This document shows, in pieces, positions 23,301-34,100 of a stretch of 64,000 bases of DNA (position 1 is its first letter; each line of letters begins with the position of its first letter). The stretch comes from Ectocarpus siliculosus. Lineage: Eukaryota > Sar > Phaeophyceae > Ectocarpales > Ectocarpaceae. The stretch lies in contig FN649731.1 of assembly GCA_000310025.1 (NCBI GenBank), positions 2,514,406-2,578,405 on the forward strand, read 5' to 3'. A program made the translations under genes and the position numbers. The notes beneath the pieces are model-generated. The model made no database searches. It saw nothing but the letters and a program-made list of their open reading frames with translations, and was not told where the DNA came from.

Positions 23301-24432
23301 TGCGCGTGCATCGTGAAGGAGCCTGCCAGGAAAACCAAAATAGAGTCACTCATGGGGTGTGTGTTCATGTGTTCATCGACTGCTGATTGCATAACTCTGT
23401 GCGTACCATACTTTGGTGGGTGGCGGAAGAGGGATTCAAACACGCGCGTTTGTTTCAACCAGGGTGTTGGTGCCCGTCTGGAATGTTACGCAACATCGCT
23501 TGCACTTCAAGCGAACCAAGACACTAGGCTTGACCGTCAAATGTTTGAGTGCTAACGTGGAGGTCAGGATATGGAGATGCAGCAAGCACAGAAACACGTA
23601 ACGAAAGAGTACACGTTACGATGATCTATTATATTAACCTAAGAACCGCTGTACGTCGTGAACCTCCACATCCTGACCACCACACCACGCGCGGTTCAAA
23701 TGAAATCTGCTACTGCAGCAGCGGCGGTGAACAGCAGTGACGTCATATATTCAGCAGTAGGGAACGATGTGTCCACAGCAGTAGTGAAAAGTGAAGGCAT
23801 GTGTTAACGCTGACACACCGGAGTGTTACGACGTTTCGACTCCATGCACGAAAAGGCCAGGATTGGCTTTGTGGGTGTTTCCGAACAGCCCGCGGTCATG
23901 GTGAAAGCACAGGGCGTGATCGCGGATGTTTTGGCGATGCACGCGAAAGCGAATAAACGCCCCATGTGTGTCATCACGGTTGCTTTAAACTGTCGTGAAA
24001 CCGCAAACGCGCGATGTGCGTTGAATAGACCACACGGGGGGACATGCATCGTTGATGTACAAGCAGCCTGTCTACAGCGGTCCCTGCGTTACATCTTACA
24101 GGTGTTTCCTGCTGTAGACATGTAAACGAACGTTGATGTCGCGCATCGAGCTTCCCTTGTTTAGCTAGCGCATGTTGGCCAAGCATAAAGCCAAACATAG
24201 TTGCATAGAGATGGGGTCACATCGCTATCACACATGCGGTCTCGCCACGTACATATACACACAAGGGAGGAGAGAGGAGAGAGGGGTGGGACGGGAGACA
24301 GGCGCCTAACTTGTACCTGGATGCCTGTTGGTCTCCTGTCATAAAAGCATTCCTCACGTCCTTCCCATAGTCAGCTCCGACACCTTCCGGGGCCAGGTGC
24401 GAGTTTTCATTGGCTGATGCATTGCCAGTCAT
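20304..24432 (-). CDS. VIT/CCC1-family vacuolar iron/manganese transporter
   Basis: Eight exons: 24432-24317, 23322-23189, 22706-22627, 22404-22234, 21976-21872, 21435-21347, 21088-20983, 20432-20304; 309 residues with consistent phases. Family blocks in order: EKGDYLKAMVFGGLDGILTS (first helix with the metal-path Asp), GFSNIFADALSMGVGEYLSS, the cytosolic metal-binding domain REEWELKNHREGEILEMVE, then DAEDVIGKMAKYDDFFVNLM and MNEELGLQ. The C-terminal helices are FVMFLSFAFFGAMPLLGY and LFFVACLVTAASLFGMGAIK, ending in SGTEMLFLGGSCAALAFEIG. Known: VIT proteins are proton-driven Fe2+/Mn2+ antiporters of the vacuole; the Glu-rich cytosolic domain collects the metal. Five TM helices and full family length are present, so it looks functional. 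The introns carry a foldback element (21609-21829) and an inverted repeat (23556-23682). Substrate (Fe or Mn) cannot be told from sequence. Confidence 0.92.
21609..21829. mobile_element. Foldback MITE in VIT intron
   Basis: The first about 80 bases are repeated in reverse complement at the end (about 21745-21829) with roughly 90% match, separated by about 60 bases. No open frame is present. Both ends read TACCGTAAGAG/CTCTTACGGTA. If the outer TA is a target duplication, the true terminal repeat starts CCGTAAGAG, as in Tc1/mariner-type MITEs. That superfamily assignment is inference. Confidence 0.75.
23556..23682. repeat. Small inverted-repeat element in VIT intron 1
   Basis: Arms of about 24 bases, 23556-23579 and 23659-23682, match in reverse complement with a few mismatches (core GGTCAGGAT). 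A second internal inverted pair (cgtaacg/cgttacg) lies between them. Possibly a decayed MITE. Confidence 0.55.
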
Positions 24433-24680
24433 GATCTGGAGAGAGCAGATCGAGCAAGAGAAGAGATGGAGCTCCCAACGGTATGTTCCGTCGTGTTCAG
24501 CGTGGGGCTGCCTGCCTGCTGAAGAGGGGCTTCGCAGAGTATATTACCGTGCCAGTGCGCGCAGATTCTGCTTGGCCCCCATAGAGACAGCCTTGGACAG
24601 CCCAACAAAGACACATCCATCCTTGCATCAGCCTCTGGCAACTACTGCTGCAGGCTGTCAGACTTCTCTGCTTCGAGAAT
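24433..24680. promoter_or_regulatory. Shared divergent promoter region of VIT and CDKC
   Basis: 248 bases between two outward-facing start codons. It must contain both core promoters. No motif recognised with confidence. Confidence 0.5.
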
Positions 24681-27600
24681 ATGACGGTGCGTCTACCCGA
24701 CAACCATTGGGGAACACGATCGATTAGCTGCTATGAAAAAGTGGAGCAGATAGGGGAGGGAACATACGGCCAGGTGAGAAAAGAAATTTTGAACTATATA
24801 CATGTCCACTTGATTTTCCGTCCTCGCGTCTGTTGCAACGTTGCAACCAGGTTGTCTTTCTCTGATGCCCACTCGATTTCCGCATGTCGGTGCTCGCAGG
24901 TGTATAAGGCTAAGAACAAGGTAACGAAAGACATCGTGGCTCTCAAGAAAATTCGCGTACACAGCGAAAATTTTGGGGTGAGGTTTGCATTTTTGTGTGC
25001 GAAGTACAGACTCGATTACCTAGGAGCGGTATGTTGCAGACTGGTCGAGAACGCGGCTGCGCCGCGTTCTCGGAATGCGGAACGGCGAGAGGGCGCTGGA
25101 GAGGGTCAAGGCTAGGAACCAACGCCGGACCAATCAGAGGGCGTAAAAGCCGTTAGATAGGAAGAGTCACTAACAGACTGCAAAAACTGCTGATAGGAAG
25201 AGTCACTAACAGACTGCAAAAACTGCTGAGATGCAGACAACGTTACCTGTGCCGTAGGAGCTGCGTCCCAATTGTAGAGGAGTGGTATTGATTTCACTAG
25301 AGCGGCTTTGAAATGAATCGGTGCACACCACGTGTGACCCCGGCTGGTACGTCAAATATAGAAAACGTGGAGACTAGCGCTAGAATAGATGGGACGAAAA
25401 CACAAACACAAGAGACAGAAGTCTTGCGCGACGAAATCACTCATCATGCGCATCCTAGTACCTACAGCAGTAGATAGAGAATACTACCGGTAGCTCTCAG
25501 GAGACAATAAAGCTTCAGCAGAAACATCAGACTGGTAGCTCATTCGATACTCCTCTATCGACATCGAGTATCACTGCTCGGTCCTTGTTTTTATTACAAA
25601 TGCAAAGAAGGAAACACCATTCTATGCTATCTGCGGGCGAGCAACAGTCATTTTGGCCATGTTTAGAGCTGCCTACCTCAACCGTACAAGGAGTTCTTGT
25701 GAGACAACCTCAGGCTCTCTCACTGGTAGCTACAGCTGTGTCAGCGGTGATACAGAAGGCTTCTTGCACCGAATGTCAACACACGAATAATTTGTATCCG
25801 TTCCGTAGTTTTTGGTGCAAGGAAACATTTTCAGTTTCTGCTTACACGTCAGGTGCGGTACATCTTTCGACTACTGCAGATCACCACATGTGCCGTGGTG
25901 CCACAGCAACATCGGTGCCCTCGTTTTCATACTTTTACTTTTTTACACGATCAAGGACGGACAACAAACAAATCGCGTTCGGCGCCTCCTCTACGCCATA
26001 TACACGGGTGGTATCGTGTTGATTTTATCTCAAGTTGCTCGCGTCCGTTTCCCCGCCCTTTCTTCGCCCCGTGAATTCCAGCTTCCAGTGACAGCGATTC
26101 GAGAGATGAAGATATTGAACGAACTCTCTCATCCCAGCATGGTGCGCCTGCTAGAAATCGTCACGTCTGTGGGCGAGGTATGTCACGTGGGGGTCTGCAG
26201 GCGTTAAAGACGACGGTCAATTTCTGTGAAAGCGATGTCGGATTGCCGACACATTGCCTGAGTAGCAGGAGCTTGTGGAGGGCTGAATCTCGGAGGTGCG
26301 CGAGAGAGGAAAATTTTTTGGTAGGTGCAAAAGATTAGCCTTTTCCACACAGATCGGGTTTTCCAGCCACAGATTAACCTACGCGCAAGATGTAGAGCAG
26401 TGCGGATGGGCTACACGCCGCACTCCAGACAAAGATGCACACGCAACATGTCCTGTTCTGTAGAAAGGTGCTGTCAACTCCCGGCTTGCATATTGGCAAC
26501 AATTTACAGCATGAAGGTGACTACGCTTCTCCATACCGAAAAGACGCTGTTGATATCACGCGACTTGACGAACAGAGCCCCACGAACAAGTTGTAGCCAT
26601 AGAGAAGTTAAGGTAAACAGCTTCTGGGGTCGCTGCCAAACACGAGAACACGATTACATTTGCACCTCTCGTGGGGAAGTAAGCCCACACATGCCTCCTT
26701 GTTGACGGTGCAAACATAAACCAGCTTGATCAACACAATACGGATGATCTTCACAAAATCAATTCACTCCTATATTTGCAGCGGTAGTTGGATGAAATGG
26801 CAGTATCATACGACGCCCAAACACCCTCACTAATTCTCCTCCCCATGTTTAGGAAGACGACGATGACGATGGCAAGGACTCGCCACGAACGGATAGGGGG
26901 CGCAGGGGTAGCTTGTATATCGTACTGGAGTACCTTGAGCATGACCTCGCCGGGCTGCTGGACCTTAACATCACGTGAGTGGTTTCCTGCAAGTGCGAGA
27001 TTTCCATATGAGATGCTCTGGTGTGAAAAATTAGGCTTCCTAGATTTGCATTGGTGGCTAGTGATGGGTTACACCCCTTTTGTCATGTTATTAGATGAGG
27101 GAAAAATCTGACGTTCATGCCTTGCCTTGATTCGAACGCGCCGCAAGACTGTTGTGTGAAAAATTCACACCACCTAACCTCCGCCTTTGGCCGAGCGTGG
27201 GTTGTGTATTGATCATGGTTTGCAGGCTCGTGTTGGCACCGGTAGTCTCGCACTCCAATGGCGCGCATGCTTCATTCGGTTTCTCGTGGACGCGTGTTAG
27301 TTCGTGTTCTCCCTCCTTATGTCCTGAGGATCGCACAAGACGACCAGGCGCAAACCGCGTTCGATCTCTCGATGGGAAATCCTCATCGCAGGTTCTCGGC
27401 TGTCCAGATGAAGGCGCTTTTGCGGCAGCTGCTGGAAATTCTAGCGTTCATACATGACAACAAGTATGTCCATCGCGATATCAAGTGCTCGAACCTCCTC
27501 ATCGACAACAATCTCCAGCTCAAGGTGCGGACAGCGATTTGTGGCCGGTGACACACATGGCATGATTCTTGCTGGTGATGTGCACAGTGGCGACGAACCT

Positions 27601-30600
27601 ATCCTTGTTCAGGAGGGAGTGGAGCCAAAAATCCTACAGCCCAGTTGATCGCCGAAGGTTGCCTGGGAAACAAAACTCCTGGAGTTCTGCAATGGTTGCT
27701 GACAAGTGGGCCGGAATGTGCTGTTGTTCCGCGCGCACGAGCAACCAATTGCTCTCCATGCAATATCCAATGCCGTGCTGCCGTTGATGAACCTTTTCTG
27801 CCTCACGCATTTTTTCGACCATGACCAGCTTGCTGACTTCGGTCTTGCACGACGACTGAGTGAAGTGCCAGCGGATCTCACCAACCGGGTGATCACTTTG
27901 TGGTACCGTCCGCCAGAGCTGCTCCTCGGAGCGACACGGTATGGCCCAAGCGTTGATTGCTGGGGAGTGGGCTGCATTTTTGCGGAGCTCATTATCGGCA
28001 AGCCGCTGTTTCCTACCAAGGTGGAACTTGAGCAGTTGGAGGCCATTTTCAAGGTACGGTCAGAGCAATCGTGGCTCAATGGTCAAAGCGCTCCAACATG
28101 TATAGCCTATTGGTTGATTTTGGTCTCGTGTTTTGAGCTCTATGGTAATACCAAGGCTCGTTCGTGCTGTGGTCCACGACTAGTTGCAAATCCGTTGCAC
28201 GCTAGCAGGCACGCAGATCGGTGTTGCTCCTATACGGTGTCAACCACTTTGCTTCAAGGACCCAAACTCTGATGCCTATTCGGTGGCATTACGTAGTAAA
28301 TACAGAGAGGCGACGGCGATCGCGAAAACTCGATGTTCCTCTCGGGCCTGATGGGACCGTACGGCGATGACGTGGGACGAACTGTGCACGGTTCCAACAG
28401 CAATCAGGGATGGTTGTGCTTTCGGTCAGCAAGAGGAGTAATGGCAGTGATTTGGGGAAGACTTTCCGGCAACGTATCTGTACGAGTTTTACAGAAGTTG
28501 GTGACGGTGTTCTTCTCGATGGGCCCTGAGCGTCTTGCGACCGATTGAAGGCAGCCACCTCGCGCGTTTGATTCCCGGCTGTGGTTGACGGGGCGTACTT
28601 TTTCTCATCCGCCTCCTCCTTGTGTAGAGCAACGGATAAACGTGGGTGCCACTCTCCCGAATTTTCCAAAGATTGCAAACGATTGCACACGTACATGGCC
28701 TCCACCGTCCGTTTTTGGTGGTTCATTCCAGGTGTGTGGTACACCGGACTCTAGGAGATGGCCAGCCCACGAGGAGCTCCCGAGTTTCAGCACCATGATG
28801 CCCAAGAATAAATATCCGGATCAACTAAAGCAGCACCTGGTGAGTAAGCACTGGTTATGAGGAGGCCGAAGACGGTGTGGCATTCCGAAGGGGCGCCGCA
28901 TGCAACAGTTGTCTAGATACATTGATATTGTTTGTTTGCTGTCGTCGAACTCCTGAGCCTGCGCAAACACAACCGTCCACACGTCGCTGATGCAACTGCG
29001 TGGCAGACGGAAACTGCACGGACGGCTGGCACTGAAAAACTCCTCACCTCGGAGGCGATCGACCTCATTTCGCGACTTCTGACGCTCGACCCAAGCCGGA
29101 GAACTTCTGCAAAGCAGGTAAGCGTGGATGTCGGCTCCAAAGGTGTTCCGTGTGGTGATATGGTTTACACCGTTGCCCCGGTGAACGGATCCATCGAAAT
29201 GCCGAGGTCGTATGCTGCAATGTTAGTGTTCTCAATTGGCCAACATCACGGCGTCTTCTTTTGGTACCCTTGAACGGATTTGATCTGACCGCTCGTATTT
29301 TCCCTAGTAAGTCTACTCCCGATAGGATAATAGTGGGCGTCCTTCCTGCCTGAACACATCCACCCCGTAGAATTTTTGTGTGCAACGGGTTGTGCTTTGT
29401 AAGTGACATATCTGACAGGGGGCTCGCCGGCATTGTAGGGATGCGCGAAGGTACGGACCTAAGAAATGGTGCGTATTTAGTTTTTAGATTACGTGCTTTG
29501 GAGATGTGGTTTTCATAAAACTCCGACGATGAACACCGCCCAGCTTCGTAGTGGCACGAGGATAGCTCCTCAAGTGTTATTCATTTGTTGTGCTAGATTA
29601 CTCCCCTGTTTGTTCTAGTTTTGCTTCTTGTCAGAGGGCAATGTGACCTACCGCTCGTCCAAGGTTTTGCTCCTCCTTGTCTACCTTGTGTCCTTTCGAG
29701 ACGCGCCAGCTAGGATTTTTGTTGCTTCGCGAGTGGTGGGGGTCATTCTCTGTTCTTTGTATGCATGCCTTATTTAGGATCAACTCTTGACGACAGCAAT
29801 GGATTCTGCTGAAATAACTGGGTAGAGGCCAGAATCTATTCCATTGAAGACAACAGCATTGTTCTTGCCTCGCAGGCCCTGGAGACGCGCTACTTTGGCA
29901 CACACCCGATTTGCCCAGATAACATTCTTGAGGTGCCCCCGCTCGAGCTGCCGGACCATGGTGGGTCGTACCACGAGTACCAGACAAAGCGTAAGCGAAA
30001 GGAGGAAGGGATAATGCAGCAGGATGCGAAGCGTGCCCAGAGAAAGAAGGTGGGATCCTCTGTGCGAGGCTCAGCTTCGTTGGGGGCAAGCGAAAGCGAG
30101 AACCGAGTTGGCTCTTCCTCCTTCTATTGCTTAGGACCGCCAAAGAGAGTGAGAGATTGTGCAACATAACCCATGCCCTTCATTCACTCCTTTTTTTCAT
30201 GCTCAGGACAAGCGCGACCCTCGTCGAGCCGGGGAAAGACCAACTCCCCCAAGCCCCAAGGCTGCATCAAGCGACCAAGTTCAGCGAAGTGCCAAGCCGA
30301 GCACAGGGTCGCGAGGAAACTGGGCGCCTCCTCTTCCACCGGCGAACCCCCTCTTCGTCAATCCGCCTCCGCCCACAGCAGCCAAAGCAGCACAAGGCCC
30401 GCCGCTACCCCCCGTTGCAGGTGGAGCTTACAACGCGGCACAAACTACGCTAGCTAGACAGGTGGGTCACCTACGTCCGCTGTCTTGCCGAGAAGTATTT
30501 CGTGCTTTCACAAAATTATCCCATATGCTAAGTTAAGTCGACACCGCGTCGTTCCACATCCATCCCGTACAAGGCTTCGCAACAGGTCTATTTAGAAGAA

Positions 30601-30798
30601 GACAATACTACAAGAGACTATATATTTGAATTCGGCAGCCATAAGGCTCGCTGCGAGTGCCGATGCTATTTTGGCTTACAGCACATTTGACAATACTCCA
30701 CTTCCCCGTTTGTTTTCGCGCAGTCTCATTACCAACCACCGCTACCACCAACAACGATGCCGAGAACGGGGGGGCTGCCGCGCAAGTTCGGGCGATAG
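24681..30798 (+). CDS. CDKC: Cyclin-dependent kinase of the CDKC / CDK9-CDK12 group
   Basis: Eleven exons: 24681-24773, 24900-24977, 26082-26177, 26853-26974, 27329-27524, 27829-28053, 28732-28839, 29007-29117, 29876-30049, 30207-30461, 30724-30798; 510 residues, phases consistent. All kinase landmarks are intact: GEGTYGQV loop (about 25-32), VALKK lysine, the cyclin-helix PVTAIRE (PITAIRE variant), [10 protein letters not shown] at 178, DFG at 198-200, T-loop Thr213 in [18 protein letters not shown], then [14 protein letters not shown]. The post-kinase segment with [20 protein letters not shown] closely follows plant CDKC. Known: this group phosphorylates the RNA polymerase II C-terminal domain with cyclin T or K and promotes elongation and splicing. 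Odd: an acidic then basic insert, [11 protein letters not shown] to RGRRG, residues 90-108, between two beta strands of the N lobe; and a Pro-rich tail of about 100 residues ending in PRKFGR. Confidence 0.93.
25046..25072. repeat. Perfect 12-bp hairpin with 3-base loop, CDKC intron 2
   Basis: Arms 25046-25057 and 25061-25072 are exact reverse complements, GC-rich, with a TGC loop. This is a very stable stem if transcribed. Confidence 0.65.
25156..25227 (+). repeat. Two tandem copies of a 36-bp unit, CDKC intron 2
   Basis: 25156-25191 is repeated exactly at 25192-25227. Recent tandem duplication in non-coding DNA. Confidence 0.8.
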
Positions 30799-31148
30799 CA
30801 ATGTTCTTAGGTATTACAGGGTGCTGAAGACTGTTGGCCCAACATGGCGCACTAGGTCGCGTGCCCCAAGTGGATGCGCCATTCGAGCTGTGCCAGCGTC
30901 CAGCAAGTTGAACAATGGAGGCCTGTGAGGACTTCCTGGGTATGTACAGCAATGTTGCCTTGTACATAAACACTACATCGAGATTACGCGCCAATTACTG
31001 GCAATGACACGTCGACTACAGAGCAAGGAAACAAGCGACTTGTTGGCAGGAGCTACACACGATTGAATTGAGAGTGTACACTAAAAGAATGGAAGCTCCG
31101 GCTTGGCCATGACTTAGGCAGCACGAGGGCGCGAGGACAGGCTTTCTA
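30799..31148. other. Intergenic region between convergent CDKC and MAP65 genes
   Basis: 350 bases between two stop codons; holds 3' UTRs. No exon or repeat seen. Confidence 0.6.
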
Positions 31149-34100
31149 TTACGAGTCGAAGCCCTCGAAGTTTTCCATGGGCGATCCGATTGAGTCGTTC
31201 TCGGTGTCTTCCCTCCCTCCAGTACTTGTTCGTTGCTTAGGTGCTTGCCCCAACGCGATTCCGCCGTTGTTCTCCATGATTGTGTTGCCTGTGCGAAGGG
31301 CGCACGGACAGGGTGAGGCAGCGAGACGGATGGGTGAGGAAAAGTGCCCAAACAATCAAATTCCAGAACTCTTTTCTTTACCGGTATTTGTAGCGCGATA
31401 GCGATAACCGTGTCGCTGCGTGCACACTACAGTACTTGTTGGTTGTTGTACTTGCCTGACAGGGCGGATGATGGGGCGTTTCGTCCTGCCGTCTTTGGGT
31501 TGGGCGTTGTCATACCGACGGGCGCGCTCTTCTTGCTTGCAGGGACTTGCGTGGTCTTGCCGGCATGGCCATGCGCCGGAGTTCGTGGTGCTTTTATCGA
31601 CGAGCTTGGACCCGCTTTGCGAGACGAACCCGGCTGGAAAACAGAAGCATCGAGGGACGAAAAAGTTGGTGTTCATTGGCATACGCGTTTGCCCTGAAGA
31701 GCATTGCAAAAGGGGATTCAAATCGAGCGTGGCATGTGCATGTACCGAGCTCCGAGACATCACACAATGATTCGACAATCTTTGACCTCGATAGCTACTC
31801 TTAGGCGCCCGTTTCTCACCTGCTTCCGGGTGCTGCGAGGGGTCTCCCCTCTTCCTAGCGCCACCGAATTCAACGACTTTGGCGCGGGGCTCGCCATCGC
31901 ATGCTTCCTCAACTCCTCCTGCGGAAAACGAGGAGTTGTGCGTTGATTGTGGGTTCTGTAGCCGTGGTGAGTTGCTCCACATGCGACTTCATGGCCGCAT
32001 TGGAATAAACGACGTTATAACATCTCGAGAGCCACGTCTTGGCTCTGGAAGGAACGTTTCTCTTTCTTGTTGCAAAGAGATGAATGAACTCTCGCCTTAC
32101 AGAAAGCGCCCGCAGAGTGTGGCAAACCAAGCACGATAAAACCGCGGCCGGTCGACATGTAGGGCAGCGGTATGTTCTCGCGTTTTACCTTCTTGGTGGC
32201 AGCCTTGGCAGCCTTGATCTGGTCCTTGAGAGCTAGGTACTCATCTTCCGACCGCTGCAGGGTATCCAGGTACCTGACATTGAAATTTGATTCCATACGT
32301 GCGTTAGGTTACGAACTTACACGTCGACGCAAAATATTTCGGCACCTGTGAGCACCAACACTTTTGCATGATCACTGGGGTTCCACGCTGCAAAATTACC
32401 GTGGTACTGACAAGGCCACAAGAGAAAATCGATATGCATTCACAAGTAAAGCTGCAGCCATCGCACATAGAACAAGACGGAATGCCCCGTCGACTACTCT
32501 ATGAGTGCCACGGGGTGACCTGCCTGTACAACACAAAGCTAAGGCGGGACATCATTGGGGCGGCGATCGACTTCATGCTGTTGTTTTACAATTCGTCAAG
32601 ATAACAGTAGGGTCGGGCAAACGTCTTCCCGGTTATTGATGGGTGGGTTCACCACACCATTTAGGGTATGCAGTAATGACCGTGCGACAGCACCGACATA
32701 GGTGGCTTTCGACGGTAAACTTCACAGCCAGCGTGAACGCTCGCGGAGACCACGACGGGATCAAGGGAGACACATAGCACTCGAGCCTTCCGGGAAAAAT
32801 AAAATAACCACTTTTCGTGTCATCACATACTACCCCAGTACTGCTATAGTGCACCCGTAAGAGGCTGCTTGTGAACTTGTGAACGACTCATCCGAATTGC
32901 TTTGAGTATTATTCACAAGCTAGGTGTAAATCTTACCTTTCGCCCTTGTACAGGAACACCGAGTCTTGTGCGTTCTCCCACTGGGGAATGGTTTTAGACA
33001 AGCTGATCGTGAGCATTGGGAGACGGTTCTTGATGCGCTTCTCCGTCTCGAGTTCCTCCTGGAGCCTGGAAGGAGGGGACGGTACCCAAGGATCAGATAA
33101 ACTCGCGCAACTAGACATAGCGAGTATCAACAAGCGCGTGTTGAAGCAGCATTTGCAAAGAAGGCAAAAAGCGAAATCAAGATGCATACGCCAAAAATCA
33201 CCCGCTGTCGCAGCCTGCACCTTTTCCTCGTTTCTCGTTGACAACGCTTCACGATACTCCGTGAGATATGTCTCGAACGATGCCCTTTCGTTGCACCACC
33301 TTCCACCGTTTGCCACTTCTACTCGCGTGCGGGACATGTAACACGAAGTACGGTTCCGAGGGCAAACAAAGTTCGATGGGGCGACCTCACCTTCGGCGTT
33401 GCTCTCTGCGCTCTTCTTGGCTGCCCTTAGGCCTGAGGCGACTCGGGTCTTTCGTGCTGGTCTCGTACTCGATCCGCTGCTCGACAAGGGTTTCGCGCTC
33501 TTCGATTTTCTGGAAAGGGCAACGAAGGGTGCGGCGGGGAATACTCCAGGTCAGGCAGGCAACGGCGTATACTCCAACCCGTGAGTAGGGAAATATCTCC
33601 ACCTTCACTGTTGGCACCCTCGAGAGCCTCGACAACGTCTACACCCAAGAAGGATAAGGATGCTGGCCACTTCACCTCCAGGATGTGTTTCATGGTCTCG
33701 AACTTCGTGGCCAGCTTGTCCGCTTCCTGTGTGTGCTGTTGCAGGAGCTCGTCCGTGAAACCCTCCTCCGTGACCAGCATTGGCTTGAACGCAAGTCGCT
33801 CGGTTTCGGAGTATCCGATCTCATCCCAGAGTTCTATGGCAAAATCACGCATATCGGGACAACGGCAAATGAACGCCTTGAGTTTGGGCATCGCCGTTAG
33901 AATCTCATTTGAACGGTCTGTTCGCAACGCGGTGGCTGCAGCACGCTCGACATTTCGTTGGCATGGCAAGCCCTCGCCGAAGATACACCTATTCGATTTG
34001 GAAGCGATGTTCAGTGGTTCAAAGAGAAAGAGGAGGGATTCATCGGCATCAACGCACACTACACCTTCCCGGGTGCCAGCCGTATGCATACCTCGGATCT

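Noticed and set aside
31356-31982. 208-codon minus-strand open frame over the MAP65 tail
   Set aside because: The exons in another frame (EELRKHAM, then PGSSRKAG) fit splice sites and phase; this frame is a shadow.
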